In this document: piece after piece, positions 1 to 12,600 of the stretch
How the letters are laid out: each line of letters opens with the position of its first letter
How positions within the stretch are numbered: the stretch's first letter is position 1
NCBI RefSeq assembly: GCF_023078275.1
Contig: NC_062979.1
Span: 16,349,848-16,413,847 of the forward strand
Length of the DNA: 64,000 nucleotides
Origin: Leguminivora glycinivorella
Lineage: Eukaryota > Arthropoda > Insecta > Lepidoptera > Tortricidae
Direction: 5' to 3'
Position numbers and translations under genes: made by a program
Notes under the pieces: model-generated
The model's input: the letters and a program-made list of their open reading frames with translations, nothing else
What the model was told of the DNA's origin: nothing
Databases searched by the model: none

Positions 1-206
1 TACTTATGCTGGCTATACACACACTTGCCATGACCGATATAAATTGTATTAAATAGGTATGCCAATCATAATAATACAGATCTGCTCTGCTACAGTTACA
101 CAATTTGTAGAAGTTAGCAATTAGTATCATACACTCAAAACTAAATTCAAAGACAAAATGAGTGTCATTTTGATTTTTTATCAACGGAGGTTTTACTTTA
201 GACTAT

Positions 207-343
207 GTCCGTTTTCTTTCACATTATACGATCCGATATCGGATGTAGGACCGATATCCCATACATTACAGGCGCCATCTATGATTTTTTCCTTTGAAAT
301 CCTTCCTGCACCCGATATCGGATCGGATAATGTGAAAACGGAC
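207..343. mobile_element. Short TIR element (MITE), GTCCGTTTTC ends
   Basis: About 137 bp with inverted ends of roughly 30 bp (GTCCGTTTTC then ATCCGATCCGATATCGG), flanked by TAT and TAA, an imperfect TWA duplication. Partial relative at 13733-13826, and the same ends on the 698-bp element at 29196-29893. No coding capacity. A TWA target fits the PIF/Harbinger superfamily; assignment is inferred from ends only. Confidence 0.7.
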
Positions 344-393
344 TAAGGTTCAGCCATCAGATACATCGGAGCCATCTGAACGCGCATTCATTG

Positions 394-648
394 TCAAGGC
401 GTTAGAATGCTCGGTAAAATGTTCAAATATATCTGAAATAGAGACTTATTTATGAAATTGATTGTCTTGATGGACAAACTTTTTTCATTGGGGGCCAAAA
501 TTTGAGGGAATAGGTCAGATTTACACAAAATCATTTTCACTACTGTGCTGGCCATATCATCATACACTATTTTGAATGACCGGTGGCGGGCCGAATACAC
601 CTTTCGAGGGCCGGACATGGCCCGCGGGCCGTACTTTAACCACCACTG
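394..648 (-). mobile_element. hAT-like element end immediately after the CUB stop codon
   Basis: Read on the minus strand it starts CAGTGGTGGTTAAAGTACGG at 648, resembling the CAGTGGTTCTC-type termini of many hAT elements, followed by a GC-rich subterminal block with the palindrome GGCCCGCGGGCC. Only two bases separate this terminus from the CUB TAG (653-651). The other end was not found, so the left boundary is approximate. It probably forms the 3' UTR of the CUB transcript. Confidence 0.5.
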
Positions 649-650
649 TT

Positions 651-3600
651 CTAAGAGCTACATGAATTCTGCTGATATTGTAATTTGAAACCGCGAGCCA
701 CGTATCCTTCATCCGACCTGAACCACACGACTATGGGGCCTGCTCCATTATCTGAAACATACAATAAAATTATCATCCACGAACCTACGGTCGCGTTCAG
801 TTAAATCTACAGACACAAAACACGAACGACACGAACAAAAATGTCTAAAGGTGCTGTTACACGAGCAACACAATTGTCAGCAATTCACATACCATTGCCA
901 TGTTTGCACCATAGTTGGTGCGTACTGAACAAAGCATGCAATTTTAACCAGGGACCGGAGAACCCCTTCCGCGCTACAAGCCTTTCATTGGGAATCCCTA
1001 ACGTAAGGACGACCCAAACGAGAGACTCTCCCTTTCCAACTGCAAGCCCATTCATTTGACTAGCCCTTACAAAAAACTAAGCAAAACAATAAAGCTAGCC
1101 CTGTGCATTGGCTTACCGCTATCCGATACGGCTTGCAAGCCTTTAATAAGGGTTACCCTTATTTTAAGCGCTATTTATAAGGCTTTCCCTTTTGTTAAAG
1201 CGTAGTCGAGCCTTGCGTGAAAGAGACAGGATTATGAATCTAAGCTAGTGTAAGAACAGGAAGGAAAATGCGCTGTTGCCACTCCGCACTATGCGCCCCA
1301 TTTTTAATTTTGCAACGAAACATGTTTTCGTTGGATAAAAGTAGAACACGGCTAGAAATTATTTTTAATGAACTGGGACACAAGGGACTGATGGATCGCC
1401 TGATGATGGTAAATGATCATCGTCGCCCATAGATCAGTATGTATGTTCGTACGTATGAATGTATGTAGGTATGTATGAATGTATGTAGGTATGTATGTAG
1501 GTATGTATGAATGTATGTAGGTATGTATGTATGAATATAATTATGTAAATATGTATGTATGCATGTAAATATACAGTGTTGGCCGAAAATCAATACAATT
1601 AATCATTAACATTACACATTGAAAACGTTAATTGCCAACATAAAAACAAGCCGTTTTCGTCATCTAACTCGCCTTGATGAGTTAATTGGGTGAGCAGTTC
1701 CTAAGATGGAGCTGATGCTGAACCCTGGCTTTTCCCAGGGGAACGCGGGTTTGGTTTAACATAGGCAAGCGCTGTTTTCGTCATCGGACTTGTTTTGATG
1801 AGTACTTGAGTGAGCAGTAACCAAGGTAGAGCTGATGCTGAACCCTGGCTATTCCTAGGGGAACTCGGGTTTCGTGCAACATAGGCAAACGCTGTTTTCG
1901 TCATCGGACTTGTGTTAATGAGTACTTGAGTGAGCAGTAACCAAGGTAGAGCTGATGCTGAACCCTGGCTTTTCCCAGGGGAACGCGGGTTTGGAGTAAC
2001 ATAGGCAAGCGCTGTTTTCGTCATCGGACTTGTCTTGATGAGTACTTGTGTGAGCAGTAACCAAGGTAGAGCTGATGCTGAACCCTGGCTATTCCTAAGG
2101 GAACTCGGGTTTCGTGCAACATAGGCAAACGCTGTTTTCGTCATCGGACTTGTATTGATGAGTACTTGAGTGAGCAGTAACCAAGGTAGAGCTGATGCTG
2201 AACCCTGGCTTTTCCCAGGGGAACGCAGGTTTGGAGTAACATAGGCAAGCGCTGTTTTCGTCATCGGACTTGTCTTGATGAGTACTTGAGTGAGCAGTAA
2301 CCAATATAGAGCTGATGCTGAACCCTGGCTATTCCTAAGGGAACTCGGGTTTCGTGCAACATAGTTAAACGCTGTTTTCGTCATTGGACTTGTCTTGATG
2401 AGTACTTGAGTGAGCAGTAACCAAGGTAGAGCTGATGCTGAACCCTGGCTATTCCTAGGGGAACTCGGGTTTCGTGCAACATAGGCAAACGCTGTTTTCG
2501 TCATCGGACTTGTGTTAATGAGTACTTGAGTGAGCAGTAACCAAGGTAGAGCTGATGCTGAACCCTGGCTTTTCCCAGGGGAACGCGGGTTTGGAGTAAC
2601 ATAGGCAAGCGCTGTTTTCGTCATCGGACTTGTCTTGATGAGTACTTGTGTGAGCAGTAACCAAGGTAGAGCTGATGCTGAACCCTGGCTATTCCTAAGG
2701 GAACTCGGGTTTCGTGCAACATAGGCAAACGCTGTTTTCGTCATCGGACTTGTATTGATGAGTACTTGAGTGAGCAGTAACCAAGGTAGAGCTGATGCTG
2801 AACCCTGGCTTTTCCCAGGGGAACGCAGGTTTGGAGTAACATAGGCAAGCGCTGTTTTCGTCATCGGACTTGTCTTGATGAGTACTTGAGTGAGCAGTAA
2901 CCAATATAGAGCTGATGCTGAACCCTGGCTATTCCTAAGGGAACTCGGGTTTCGTGCAACATAGTTAAACGCTGTTTTCGTCATTGGACTTGTCTTGATG
3001 AGTACTTGAGTGAGCAGTAACCAAGGTAGAGCTGATGCTGAACCCTGGCTTTTCCCAGGGGAACGCGGGTTTGGTTTAACATAGGCAAGCGCTGTTTTCG
3101 TCATCGGACTTGTTTTGATGAGTACTTGAGTGAGCAGTAACCAAGGTAGAGCTGATGCTGAACCCTGGCTATTCCTAGGGGAACTCGGGTTTCGTGCAAC
3201 ATAGGCAAACGCTGTTTTCGTCATCGGACTTGTGTTAATGAGTACTTGAGTGAGCAGTAACCAAGGTAGAGCTGATGCTGAACCCTGGCTTTTCCCAGGG
3301 GAACGCGGGTTTGGAGTAACATAGGCAAGCGCTGTTTTCGTCATCGGACTTGTCTTGATGAGTACTTGTGTGAGCAGTAACCAAGGTAGAGCTGATGCTG
3401 AACCCTGGCTATTCCTAAGGGAACTCGGGTTTCGTGCAACATAGGCAAACGCTGTTTTCGTCATCGGACTTGTATTGATGAGTACTTGAGTGAGCAGTAA
3501 CCAAGGTAGAGCTGATGCTGAACCCTGGCTTTTCCCAGGGGAACGCAGGTTTGGAGTAACATAGGCAAGCGCTGTTTTCGTCATCGGACTTGTCTTGATG

Positions 3601-6600
3601 AGTACTTGTGTGAGCAGTAACCAAGGTAGAGCTGATGCTGAACCCTGGCTATTCCTAAGGGAACTCGGGTTTCGTGCAACATAGGCAAACGCTGTTTTCG
3701 TCATCGGACTTGTATTGATGAGTACTTGAGTGAGCAGTAACCAAGGTAGAGCTGATGCTGAACCCTGGCTTTTCCCAGGGGAACGCAGGTTTGGAGTAAC
3801 ATAGGCAAGCGCTGTTTTCGTCATCGGACTTGTCTTGATGAGTACTTGAGTGAGCAGTAACCAATATAGAGCTGATGCTGAACCCTGGCTATTCCTAAGG
3901 GAACTCGGGTTTCGTGCAACATAGTTAAACGCTGTTTTCGTCATTGGACTTGTCTTGATGAGTACTTGAGTGAGCAGTAACCAAGGTAGAGCTGATGCTG
4001 AACCCTGGCTTTTCCCAGGGGAACGCGGGTTTGGTTTAACATAGGCAAGCGCTGTTTTCGTCATCGGACTTGTTTTGATGAGTACTTGAGTGAGCAGTAA
4101 CCAAGGTAGAGCTGATGCTGAACCCTGGCTATTCCTAGGGGAACTCGGGTTTCGTGCAACATAGGCAAACGCTGTTTTCGTCATCGGACTTGTGTTAATG
4201 AGTACTTGAGTGAGCAGTAACCAAGGTAGAGCTGATGCTGAACCCTGGCTTTTCCCAGGGGAACGCGGGTTTGGAGTAACATAGGCAAGCGCTGTTTTCG
4301 TCATCGGACTTGTCTTGATGAGTACTTGTGTGAGCAGTAACCAAGGTAGGGCTGATGCTGAACCCTGGCTATTCCTAAGGGAACTCGGGTTTCGTGCAAC
4401 ATAGGCAAACGCTGTTTTCGTCATCGGACTTGTATTGATGAGTACTTGAGTGAGCAGTAACCAAGGTAGAGCTGATGCTGAACCCTGGCTTTTCCCAGGG
4501 GAACGCAGGTTTGGAGTAACATAGGCAAGCGCTGTTTTCGTCATCGGACTTGTCTTGATGAGTACTTGAGTGAGCAGTAACCAATATAGAGCTGATGCTG
4601 AACCCTGGCTATTCCTAAGGGAACTCGGGTTTCGTGCAACATAGTTAAACGCTGTTTTCGTCATTGGACTTGTCTTGATGAGTACTTGAGTGAGCAGTAA
4701 CCAAGGTAGAGCTGATGCTGAACCCTGGCTTTTCCCAGGGGAACGCGGGTTTGGAGTAACATAGGCAAGCGCTGTTTTCGTCATCGGACTTGTTTTGATG
4801 AGTACTTATGTGAGCAGTAACCAAGGTAGAGCTGATGCTGAACCCTGGCTATTCCTAAGGGAACTCGGGTTTCGTGCAACATAGGCAAACGCTGTTTTCG
4901 TCATCGGACTTGTATTGATGAGTACTTAAGTGAGCAGTAACCAAGGTAGAGCTGATGCTGAACCCTGGCTATTCCTAGGCGAACTCGGGTTTCGTGCACC
5001 ATAGGCAAACGCTGTTTTCGTCATCGGACTTGTATTGATGAGTACTTGTGTGAGCAGTAACCAAGGTAGAGCTGATGCTGAACCCTGGCTATTCCTAGGG
5101 GAACTCGGGTTTTGTGCAACACAGGCAAACGCTGTTTTCGTCATCGGACTTGTATTGATGAGTACTTAAGTGAGCAGTAACCAAGGTAGAGCTGATGCTG
5201 AACCCTGGCTTTTCCCAGGGGAACGCGGGTTTAGGGTAACATAGGCAAGCGCTGTTTTCGTCATCGGACTTGTCTTGATGAGTATTTGTGTGAGCAGTAA
5301 CCAAGATAGAGCTGATGCTGAACCCTGGCTATTCATAGGGGAACTCGGGTTTCGTGCAACATACGCAAACGCTGTTTTCGTCATCGGACTTGTCTTGATG
5401 AGTACTTGAGTGAGCAGTAACCAATATAGAGCTGATGCTGAACCCTGGCTATTCCTAAGGGAACTCGGGTTTCGTGCAACATAGTCAAACGCTGTTTTCG
5501 TCATCGGACTTGTCTTGATGAGTACTTGAGTGAGCAGTAACCAAGGTAGAGCTGATGCTGAACCCTGGCTTTTCCCAGGGGAACGCGGGTTTGGAGTAAC
5601 ATAGGCAAGCGCTGTTTTCGTCATCGGACTTGTTTTGATGAGTACTTATGTGAGCAGTAACCAAGGTAGAGCTGGTGCTGAACCCTGGCTATTCCCAGGG
5701 GAACTAAGGTTTTGTGCAACATAGGCAAACGCTGTTTTCGTCATCGGACTTGTATTGATGAGTACTTGTGTGAGCAATAACCAAGGTAGAGCTAATGCTG
5801 AACCCTGGCTTTTCCCAGGGGAACGCGGGTTTGGAGTAACATAGGCAAGCGCTGTTTTCGTCATCGGACTTGTCTTGATGAGTACTTGTGTGAGCAGTAA
5901 CCAAGGTAGAGCTGATGCTGAACCCTGGCTATTCATAGGAGAACTCGGGTTTCGTGCAACATACGCAAACGCTGTTTTCGTCATCGGACTTGTCTTGATG
6001 AGTACTTGAGTGAGCAGTAACCAAGGTAGAGCTGATGCCGAACCCTGGCTATTCCTAAGGGAACTCGGGTTTCGTGCAACATAGGCAAACGCTGTTTTCG
6101 TGATCGGACTTGTCTTGATGAGTACTGGTAAAGCTGATGTTGAACCCTTGCTGTGCCTAGGCGAACATAGGTTTGGTGCAACATAGACACACCCGGTTTT
6201 CCTTATAGGCCCTGCCTTAATGAGGACTTGGGAGCGCAGTACCCAAGCCAGCGCTGTAGCTGAGACCTGGTGGTACCTAGGGGAACTCAGGTTCGGTGCA
6301 ATATAAATAAACGCTGTTTTCTGTTCATAGTATTTTTCGTGTGATATATCTTAGACTTGTCTTTATGACTGGTACTTGGTTGAGTTGAGTAGTACCATAG
6401 AATCTGTCAAACTATTTCTGTTGATTGTTGTGAATTCTATAAAGATCGTTTGAAACAGAAATACTCGTACTTTTCTAGTGGCAATCAAGCATACAGCCCG
6501 TCTGATAGTAAGTAGTTACCGCAATCTATGGACGCTAGGAACTCCAGTATTCTCTTTATTCCCTGTGTTACTATTAGTGAAATCGACTGTACTTAATTTT

Positions 6601-9600
6601 GATATTCAAATGGATATACATACGTATTTTTTTTATACATTAATAAAGTGTTTCATGTATGGCAAATTAATAAATTTATTCTATTTACTTGATGTTAATA
6701 TTCACTTCTGGTAGGATTTTTGTTTAGTTAATATTATGTTTTTATGCCTAACTTGACATTGCAAGAAATATTTCTATATTATAATACACTGAAACCAGAG
6801 TTGCCCTAGGTACCGCCAGGGCTCAGCTACAGCGCTGTCTTGGCTACTGCGCACCCAAGTCCTCGTCAAGACAAGTCCGATGACGGAAACAGCGTTTGCC
6901 TGGGTTACACTAAACCCGAGTTCCCCTAGATGCAGCCAGGGTTCAGCATCAGCTGGACTTCGGGTACTGCTCAATCGAGTACTTATCTAGACAAGTCCGA
7001 TGACGAAAACAGCGTTTGCCTGTGTTACACTAAACCCGAGTTCCCCTAGGTGCAGCCAGGGTTCAGCATCAGCTGGACTTTGGGTACTGCTCACTCGAGT
7101 ACTCATCAAAAAAAGTCCGATGACGAAAACAGCGTTTGCCTGGGTTACACTAAACCCGAGTTCCCCTAGGTGCAGCCAGGGTTCAGCATCAGCTGTAATT
7201 CGGGTACTGCTCACTCGAGTACTCATCAAAACAAGTCCGATGACGAAAACAGCGTTTGCCTGTGTTACACTAAACCCGAGTTCCCCTAGGTGCAGCCAGG
7301 GTTCAGCATCAACTGGACTTCGGGTACTGCTCACTCGAGTACTCATCAAGACAAGTCCGATGACGAAAACAGCGTTTGCCTGTGTTACACTAAACCAGAG
7401 TTCCCCTAGGTGCAGCCAGGGTTCAGCATCAGCTGGACTTTGGGTACTACTCACTCGAGTACTCATCAAGAGAAGTCCGATGACGAAAACAGCGTTTGCC
7501 TGGGTTACACTAAACCCGAGTTCCCCTAGGTGCAGCCAGGGTTCAGCATCAGCTGTAATTCGGGTACTGCTCACTCGAGTACTCATCAAAACAAGTCCGA
7601 TGACGAAAACAGCGTTTGCCTGTGTTACACTAAACCCGAGTTCCCCTAGGTGCAGCCAGGGTTCAGCATCAACTGGACTTCGGGTACTGCTCACTCGAGT
7701 ACTCATCAAGACAAGTCCGATGACGAAAACAGCGTTTGCCTGTGTTACACTAAACCAGTGTTCCCCTAGGTGCAGCCAGGGTTCAGCATCAGCTGGACTT
7801 TGGGTACTACTCACTCGAGTACTCATCAAGAGAAGTCCGATGACGAAAACAGCGTTTGCCTGGGTTACACTAAACCCGAGTTCCCCTAGGTGCAGCCACG
7901 GTTCAGCATCAGCTGGAATTCGGGTACTGCTCACTCGAGTACTCATTAAAACAGGTCCGATGACGAAAACAGCGTTTGCCTGTGTTACACTAAACCCGAG
8001 TTCCCCTAGGTGCAGCCAGGGTTCAGCATCAACTGGACTTCGGGTACTGCTCACTCGAGTACTCATCAAGACAAGTCCGATGACGAAAACAGCGTTTGCC
8101 TGTGTTACACTAAACCAGAGTTCCCCTAGGTGCAGCCAGGGTTCAGCATCAGCTGGACTTTGGGTACTACTCACTCGAGTACTCATCAAGAGAAGTCCGA
8201 TGACGAAAACAGCGTTTGCCTGGGTTACACTAAACCCGAGTTCCCCTAGGTGCAGCCAGGGTTCAGCATCAGCTGGAATTCGGGTACTGCTCACTCGAGT
8301 ACTCATCAAAACAAGTCCGATGACGAAAACAGCGTTTGCCTGTGTTACACTAAACCCGAGTTCCCCTAGGTGCAGCCAGGGTTCAGCATCAACTGGACTT
8401 CGGGTACTGCTTACTCGAGTACTCATCAAGACAAGTCCGATGACGAAAACAGCGTTTGCCTGTGTTACACTAAACCCGAGTTCCCCTAGGTGCAGCCAGG
8501 GTTCAGCATTAGCTGGACTTTGGGTACTGCTCACTCGAGTACTCATCAAGACAAGTCCGATGACGAAAACAACGTTTGCCTGTGTTACACTAAACCCGAG
8601 TTCCCCTAGGTGCAGCCAGGGTTCAGCATTAGCTGGACTTCGGGTACTGCTCACTCGAGTACTCATCGCCGCCGCCAGTCACGGAAGTGGAGCTCAGTGT
8701 TGCCGTCTTAAAGCTCCGGTCAAAAAAGACGGCTCCTGGGCCAGACGGCATACCCGGGCGCGCACTGGTAGTCGCACTCAGCGAGCTCGAAAACGAAATC
8801 AGAGGCCTGTTTACCTCGTGCCTGACTCATGGTCGGTTTCCTAATAGGTGGAAAACGGGTAAGCTGGTGCTCCTCCGAAAGGAAGGGCGCCCGCCCGATC
8901 AGCCGTCGGCCTACCGCCCCATAGTGCTGCTCGACGAGACGAGCAAGCTCTTCGAGCGGATAATCGCGTCTCGCCTCGTCAGGAGCATGAACCCGGGCCT
9001 AAGCGACTGCCAATACGGCTTCCGCCCGCAGCGCTCAACTCTGGATGCGATCGCTCGGGTAAGGGTCTTTGCGGAGGAAGAGGTTTCCCAGGGTGGGGTT
9101 GTGATGTCTGTGTCGCTTGACATCTCTAACGCCTTTAACACCCTGCCCTGGGAAACAATCAAAGCGGCGCTTAAATACCACAGCGTGCCAGAATACCTGC
9201 AAAGCATTGTAGCTGACTACTTTGCCGGGCGCGCTGTGGTGTTCCCCACGAAAGATGGCTGGGGGCGAAGGCAAATGTCGTGCGGTGTTCCACAGGGCTC
9301 GGTGTTGGGGCCGCTCCTGTGGAACATCGGATATGACTGGGTCCTACGCGGGGCCACTATGCCGGGGATCAGCGTCACGTGCTACGCTGATGACACCCTC
9401 GTGTCGGCCCGTGGCAGGACCCATAGGGAGGCGGCCCATCTCCCCACAGCAGGGGTGGCATATGCTGTCCACAGGATAAGAGCGATAGGCCTCGAGGTGG
9501 CTCTTCATAAGTCAGAGGTCCTGGTGTTCCACGGACCTCGAAACAAGCCACCGGACGGGGCACAGATCATTGTGGGAGGAACTTCCATCGCCGTCGGGTC

Positions 9601-12600
9601 GACGATGAAGTACCTGGGACTTGTCCTCGACGGTCGATGGAAGTTTGAGGAGCACTTCAAGCGCCTGGCTCCCAAATTAATAGCTGCAGCTGGAGCGCTG
9701 GGTCGAATCCTCCCAAACCTAGGCGGGCCAGGAGGGGCCTGCAGGCGGCTCTATGTAAGTGTGGTGCGCTCGATGGCGCTTTACGGGGCTCCTATTTGGG
9801 CAGACACCCTGAGACCTCGGAGTGCGGCCCTATTGCGTCGACCGCAGCGGGTCATAGCTCTCAGGGTGGCTCGAGCGTACCGCGACAACTCGCATGTAGC
9901 AGCCTGTCTGCTAGCCGGGAGCCCGCCATGGGACCTCGAAGCCAGGGCCCAGTCCGCGGTCTATTGGCGGTTGCTCACGGCGCGAAAGGAGGGAAACTGG
10001 CCTGCCCCTCGGGAGGTCCGCCAGTGGCGTGAGGAGGCGCGGGACGACCTATACCAGCAATGGTTAGAGCGTCTGGAGATCCCGGGAGCTAGCCGGGACC
10101 TGGTGACCGCTGTTCGGCCCGTTCTGAAGGAATGGGTCGAACGCAAACATGGCGCACCCTCCTTCCACCTCACACAGCTCCTGACGGGGCACGGCTGCTT
10201 CGGATGGTACCTGTGTGAGAGGGTTGGACGAGAGCCGACCCCAGAGTATCACCACTGTGACAGGGGAGCCGTGGACACGGCCAAACATACGCGCGAAGAG
10301 TGCCCTGCGTGGGCGGAGCCTCGCGCTGCCATGTCCACGGTGGTGGGCGGAGACCTCTCACTGCCGGCGTTAGTACGCCGCATGATTCGCAGTGAGGAGG
10401 CTTGGGCGGCAGTGGCCACCTTCAGCGTCACTGTACTGACGCAGAAGGAGGCCGCGGAGCGAACGCGCGAGGACGATATAAATTCGCTCCCTCAGCGCCG
10501 ACGCAGACCAGCTAGGCGGCGAAGAGCCTACGTGGCTCGTTTCCTGCCGCCATAGCGGGAACCTGTGGGTGATGGGTCGGGAGCCCCATCACCCGCCTGA
10601 AGAGGTTCGGGCTGGAAGGCCCTCTAGTGTTCCGAGGGCCTTCAGCGGAGAAGACTTTTAAAAGAGTCAAAGCGATGGGCCTGCAAGGGCAACGCTGACG
10701 GGGTATCGGAGGCCTGAAAACAAGTGCCCGAAACCCCGTCCAAAAAGCGAGCGGCGGAACACCCCAGGGGGTTTAGTCGGTGAGAGTCCGACATACCCAC
10801 TGGCTTCTCCCGGGCCAGTGGGATCCATAACGGATTCCCCCTGGGTAAAAAAAAAAAAAAAAAAAAGGTGCAGCCAGGGTTCAGCATTAGCTGGACTTCG
10901 GGTACTGCTCACTCGAGTACTCATCAAGACAAGTCCGATAACGAAAACAGCGTTTGCCTGTGTTACACTAAACCCGAGTTCCCCTAGGTGCAGCCAGGGT
11001 TCAGCATCAGCTGGAATTCGGGTACTGCTCACTCGAGTACTCATCAAGACAAGTCCGATGACGAAAACAGCGTTTGCCTGTGTTACACTAAACCCGAGTT
11101 CCCCTAGGTGCAGCCAGGGTTCAGCATCAACTGGACTTCGGGTACTGCTTACTCGAGTACTCATCAAGACAAGTCCGATGACGAAAACAGCGTTTGCCTG
11201 TGTTACACTAAACCCGAGTTCCCCTAGGTGCAGCCAGGGTTCAGCATTAGCTGGACTTTGGGTACTGCTCACTCGAGTACTCATCAAGACAAGTCCGATG
11301 ACGAAAACAACGTTTGCCTGTGTTACACTAAACCCGAGTTCCCCTAGGTGCAGCCAGGGTTCAGCATTAGCTGGACTTCGGGTACTGCTCACTCGAGTAC
11401 TCATCAAGACAAGTCCGATAACGAAAACAGCGTTTGCCTGTGTTACACTAAACCCGAGTTCCCCTAGGTGCAGCCAGGGTTGAGCATCAACTGGACTTCG
11501 GGTACGCTCACTCGAGTACTCATCAAGACAAGTCCGATGACGAAAACAGCGTTTGCCTGTGTAACACTAAACCCGAGTTCCCCTAGGTGCAGCCAGGGTT
11601 CAGCATCAGCTGGACTTTGGGTACTGCTCACTCGAGTACTCATCAAGAAAAGTCCGATGACGAAAACAGCGTTTGCCTGGGTTACACTAGACCCGAGTTC
11701 CCCTAGGTGCAGCCAGGGTTCAGCATCAGCTGGACTTTGGGTACTGCTCACTCGAGTACTCATCAAGACAAGTCCGATGACGAAAACAGCGTTTGCCTGT
11801 GTTACACTAAACCAGAGTTCCCCTAGGTGCAGCCAGGGTTCAGCATCAGCTGGACTTTGGGTACTGCTCACTCGAGTACTCATCAAGAGAAGTCCGATGA
11901 CGAAAACAGCGTTTGCCTGGGTTACACTAAACCCGAGTTCCCCTAGGTGCAGCCAGGGTTCAGCATCAACTGGACTTCGGTTACTGCTTACTCGAGTACT
12001 CATCAAGACAAGTCCGATGACGAAAACAGCGTTTGCCTGGGTTACACTAAACCCGAGTTCCCCTAGGTGCAGCCAGGGTTCAGCATCAGTTGGACTTTGG
12101 GTACTGCTCACTCGAGTACTCATCAAGACAAGTCCGATGACGAAAACAGCGTTTGCCTGTGTTACACTAAACCAGAGTTCCCCTAGGTGCAGCCAGGGTT
12201 CAGCATCAGCTGGACTTTGGGTACTGCTCACTCGAGTACTCATCAAGAGAAGTCCGATGACGAAAACAGCGTTTGCCTGGGTTACACTAAACCCGAGTTC
12301 CCCTAGGTGCAGCTAGGGTTCAGCATCAGCTGGAATTCGGGTACTGCTCACTCGAGTACTCATCAAGACAAGTCCGATGACGAAAACAGCGTTTGCCTGT
12401 GTTGCACTAAACCCGAGTTCCCCTAGGTGCAGCCAGGGTTCAGCATCAACTGGACTTCGGGTACTGCTTACTCGAGTACTCATCAAGACAAGTCCGATGA
12501 CGAAAACAGCGTTTGCCTGTGTTACATTAAACCCGAGTTCCCATAGGTGCAGCCAGGGTTCAGCATCAGCTAGACTTCGGGTACTCATCAAGACAAGTCC

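Noticed and set aside
1701..4784. 1027-codon open frame (MTKTALAYV... repeats) on the minus strand
   Set aside because: The 120-bp satellite monomer is a multiple of three without stops. The inverted sister array is open on both strands and boundaries follow repeat units, not gene features.
6987..8844. 559- and 614-codon overlapping frames on both strands
   Set aside because: Same satellite artefact; the plus frame runs straight into the LINE in the wrong frame.
8609..10925. 61-bp target deletion at the LINE insertion
   Set aside because: Formally possible in a 120-bp array, but the same diagnostic variants on both sides make a 59-60 bp duplication the simpler reading.
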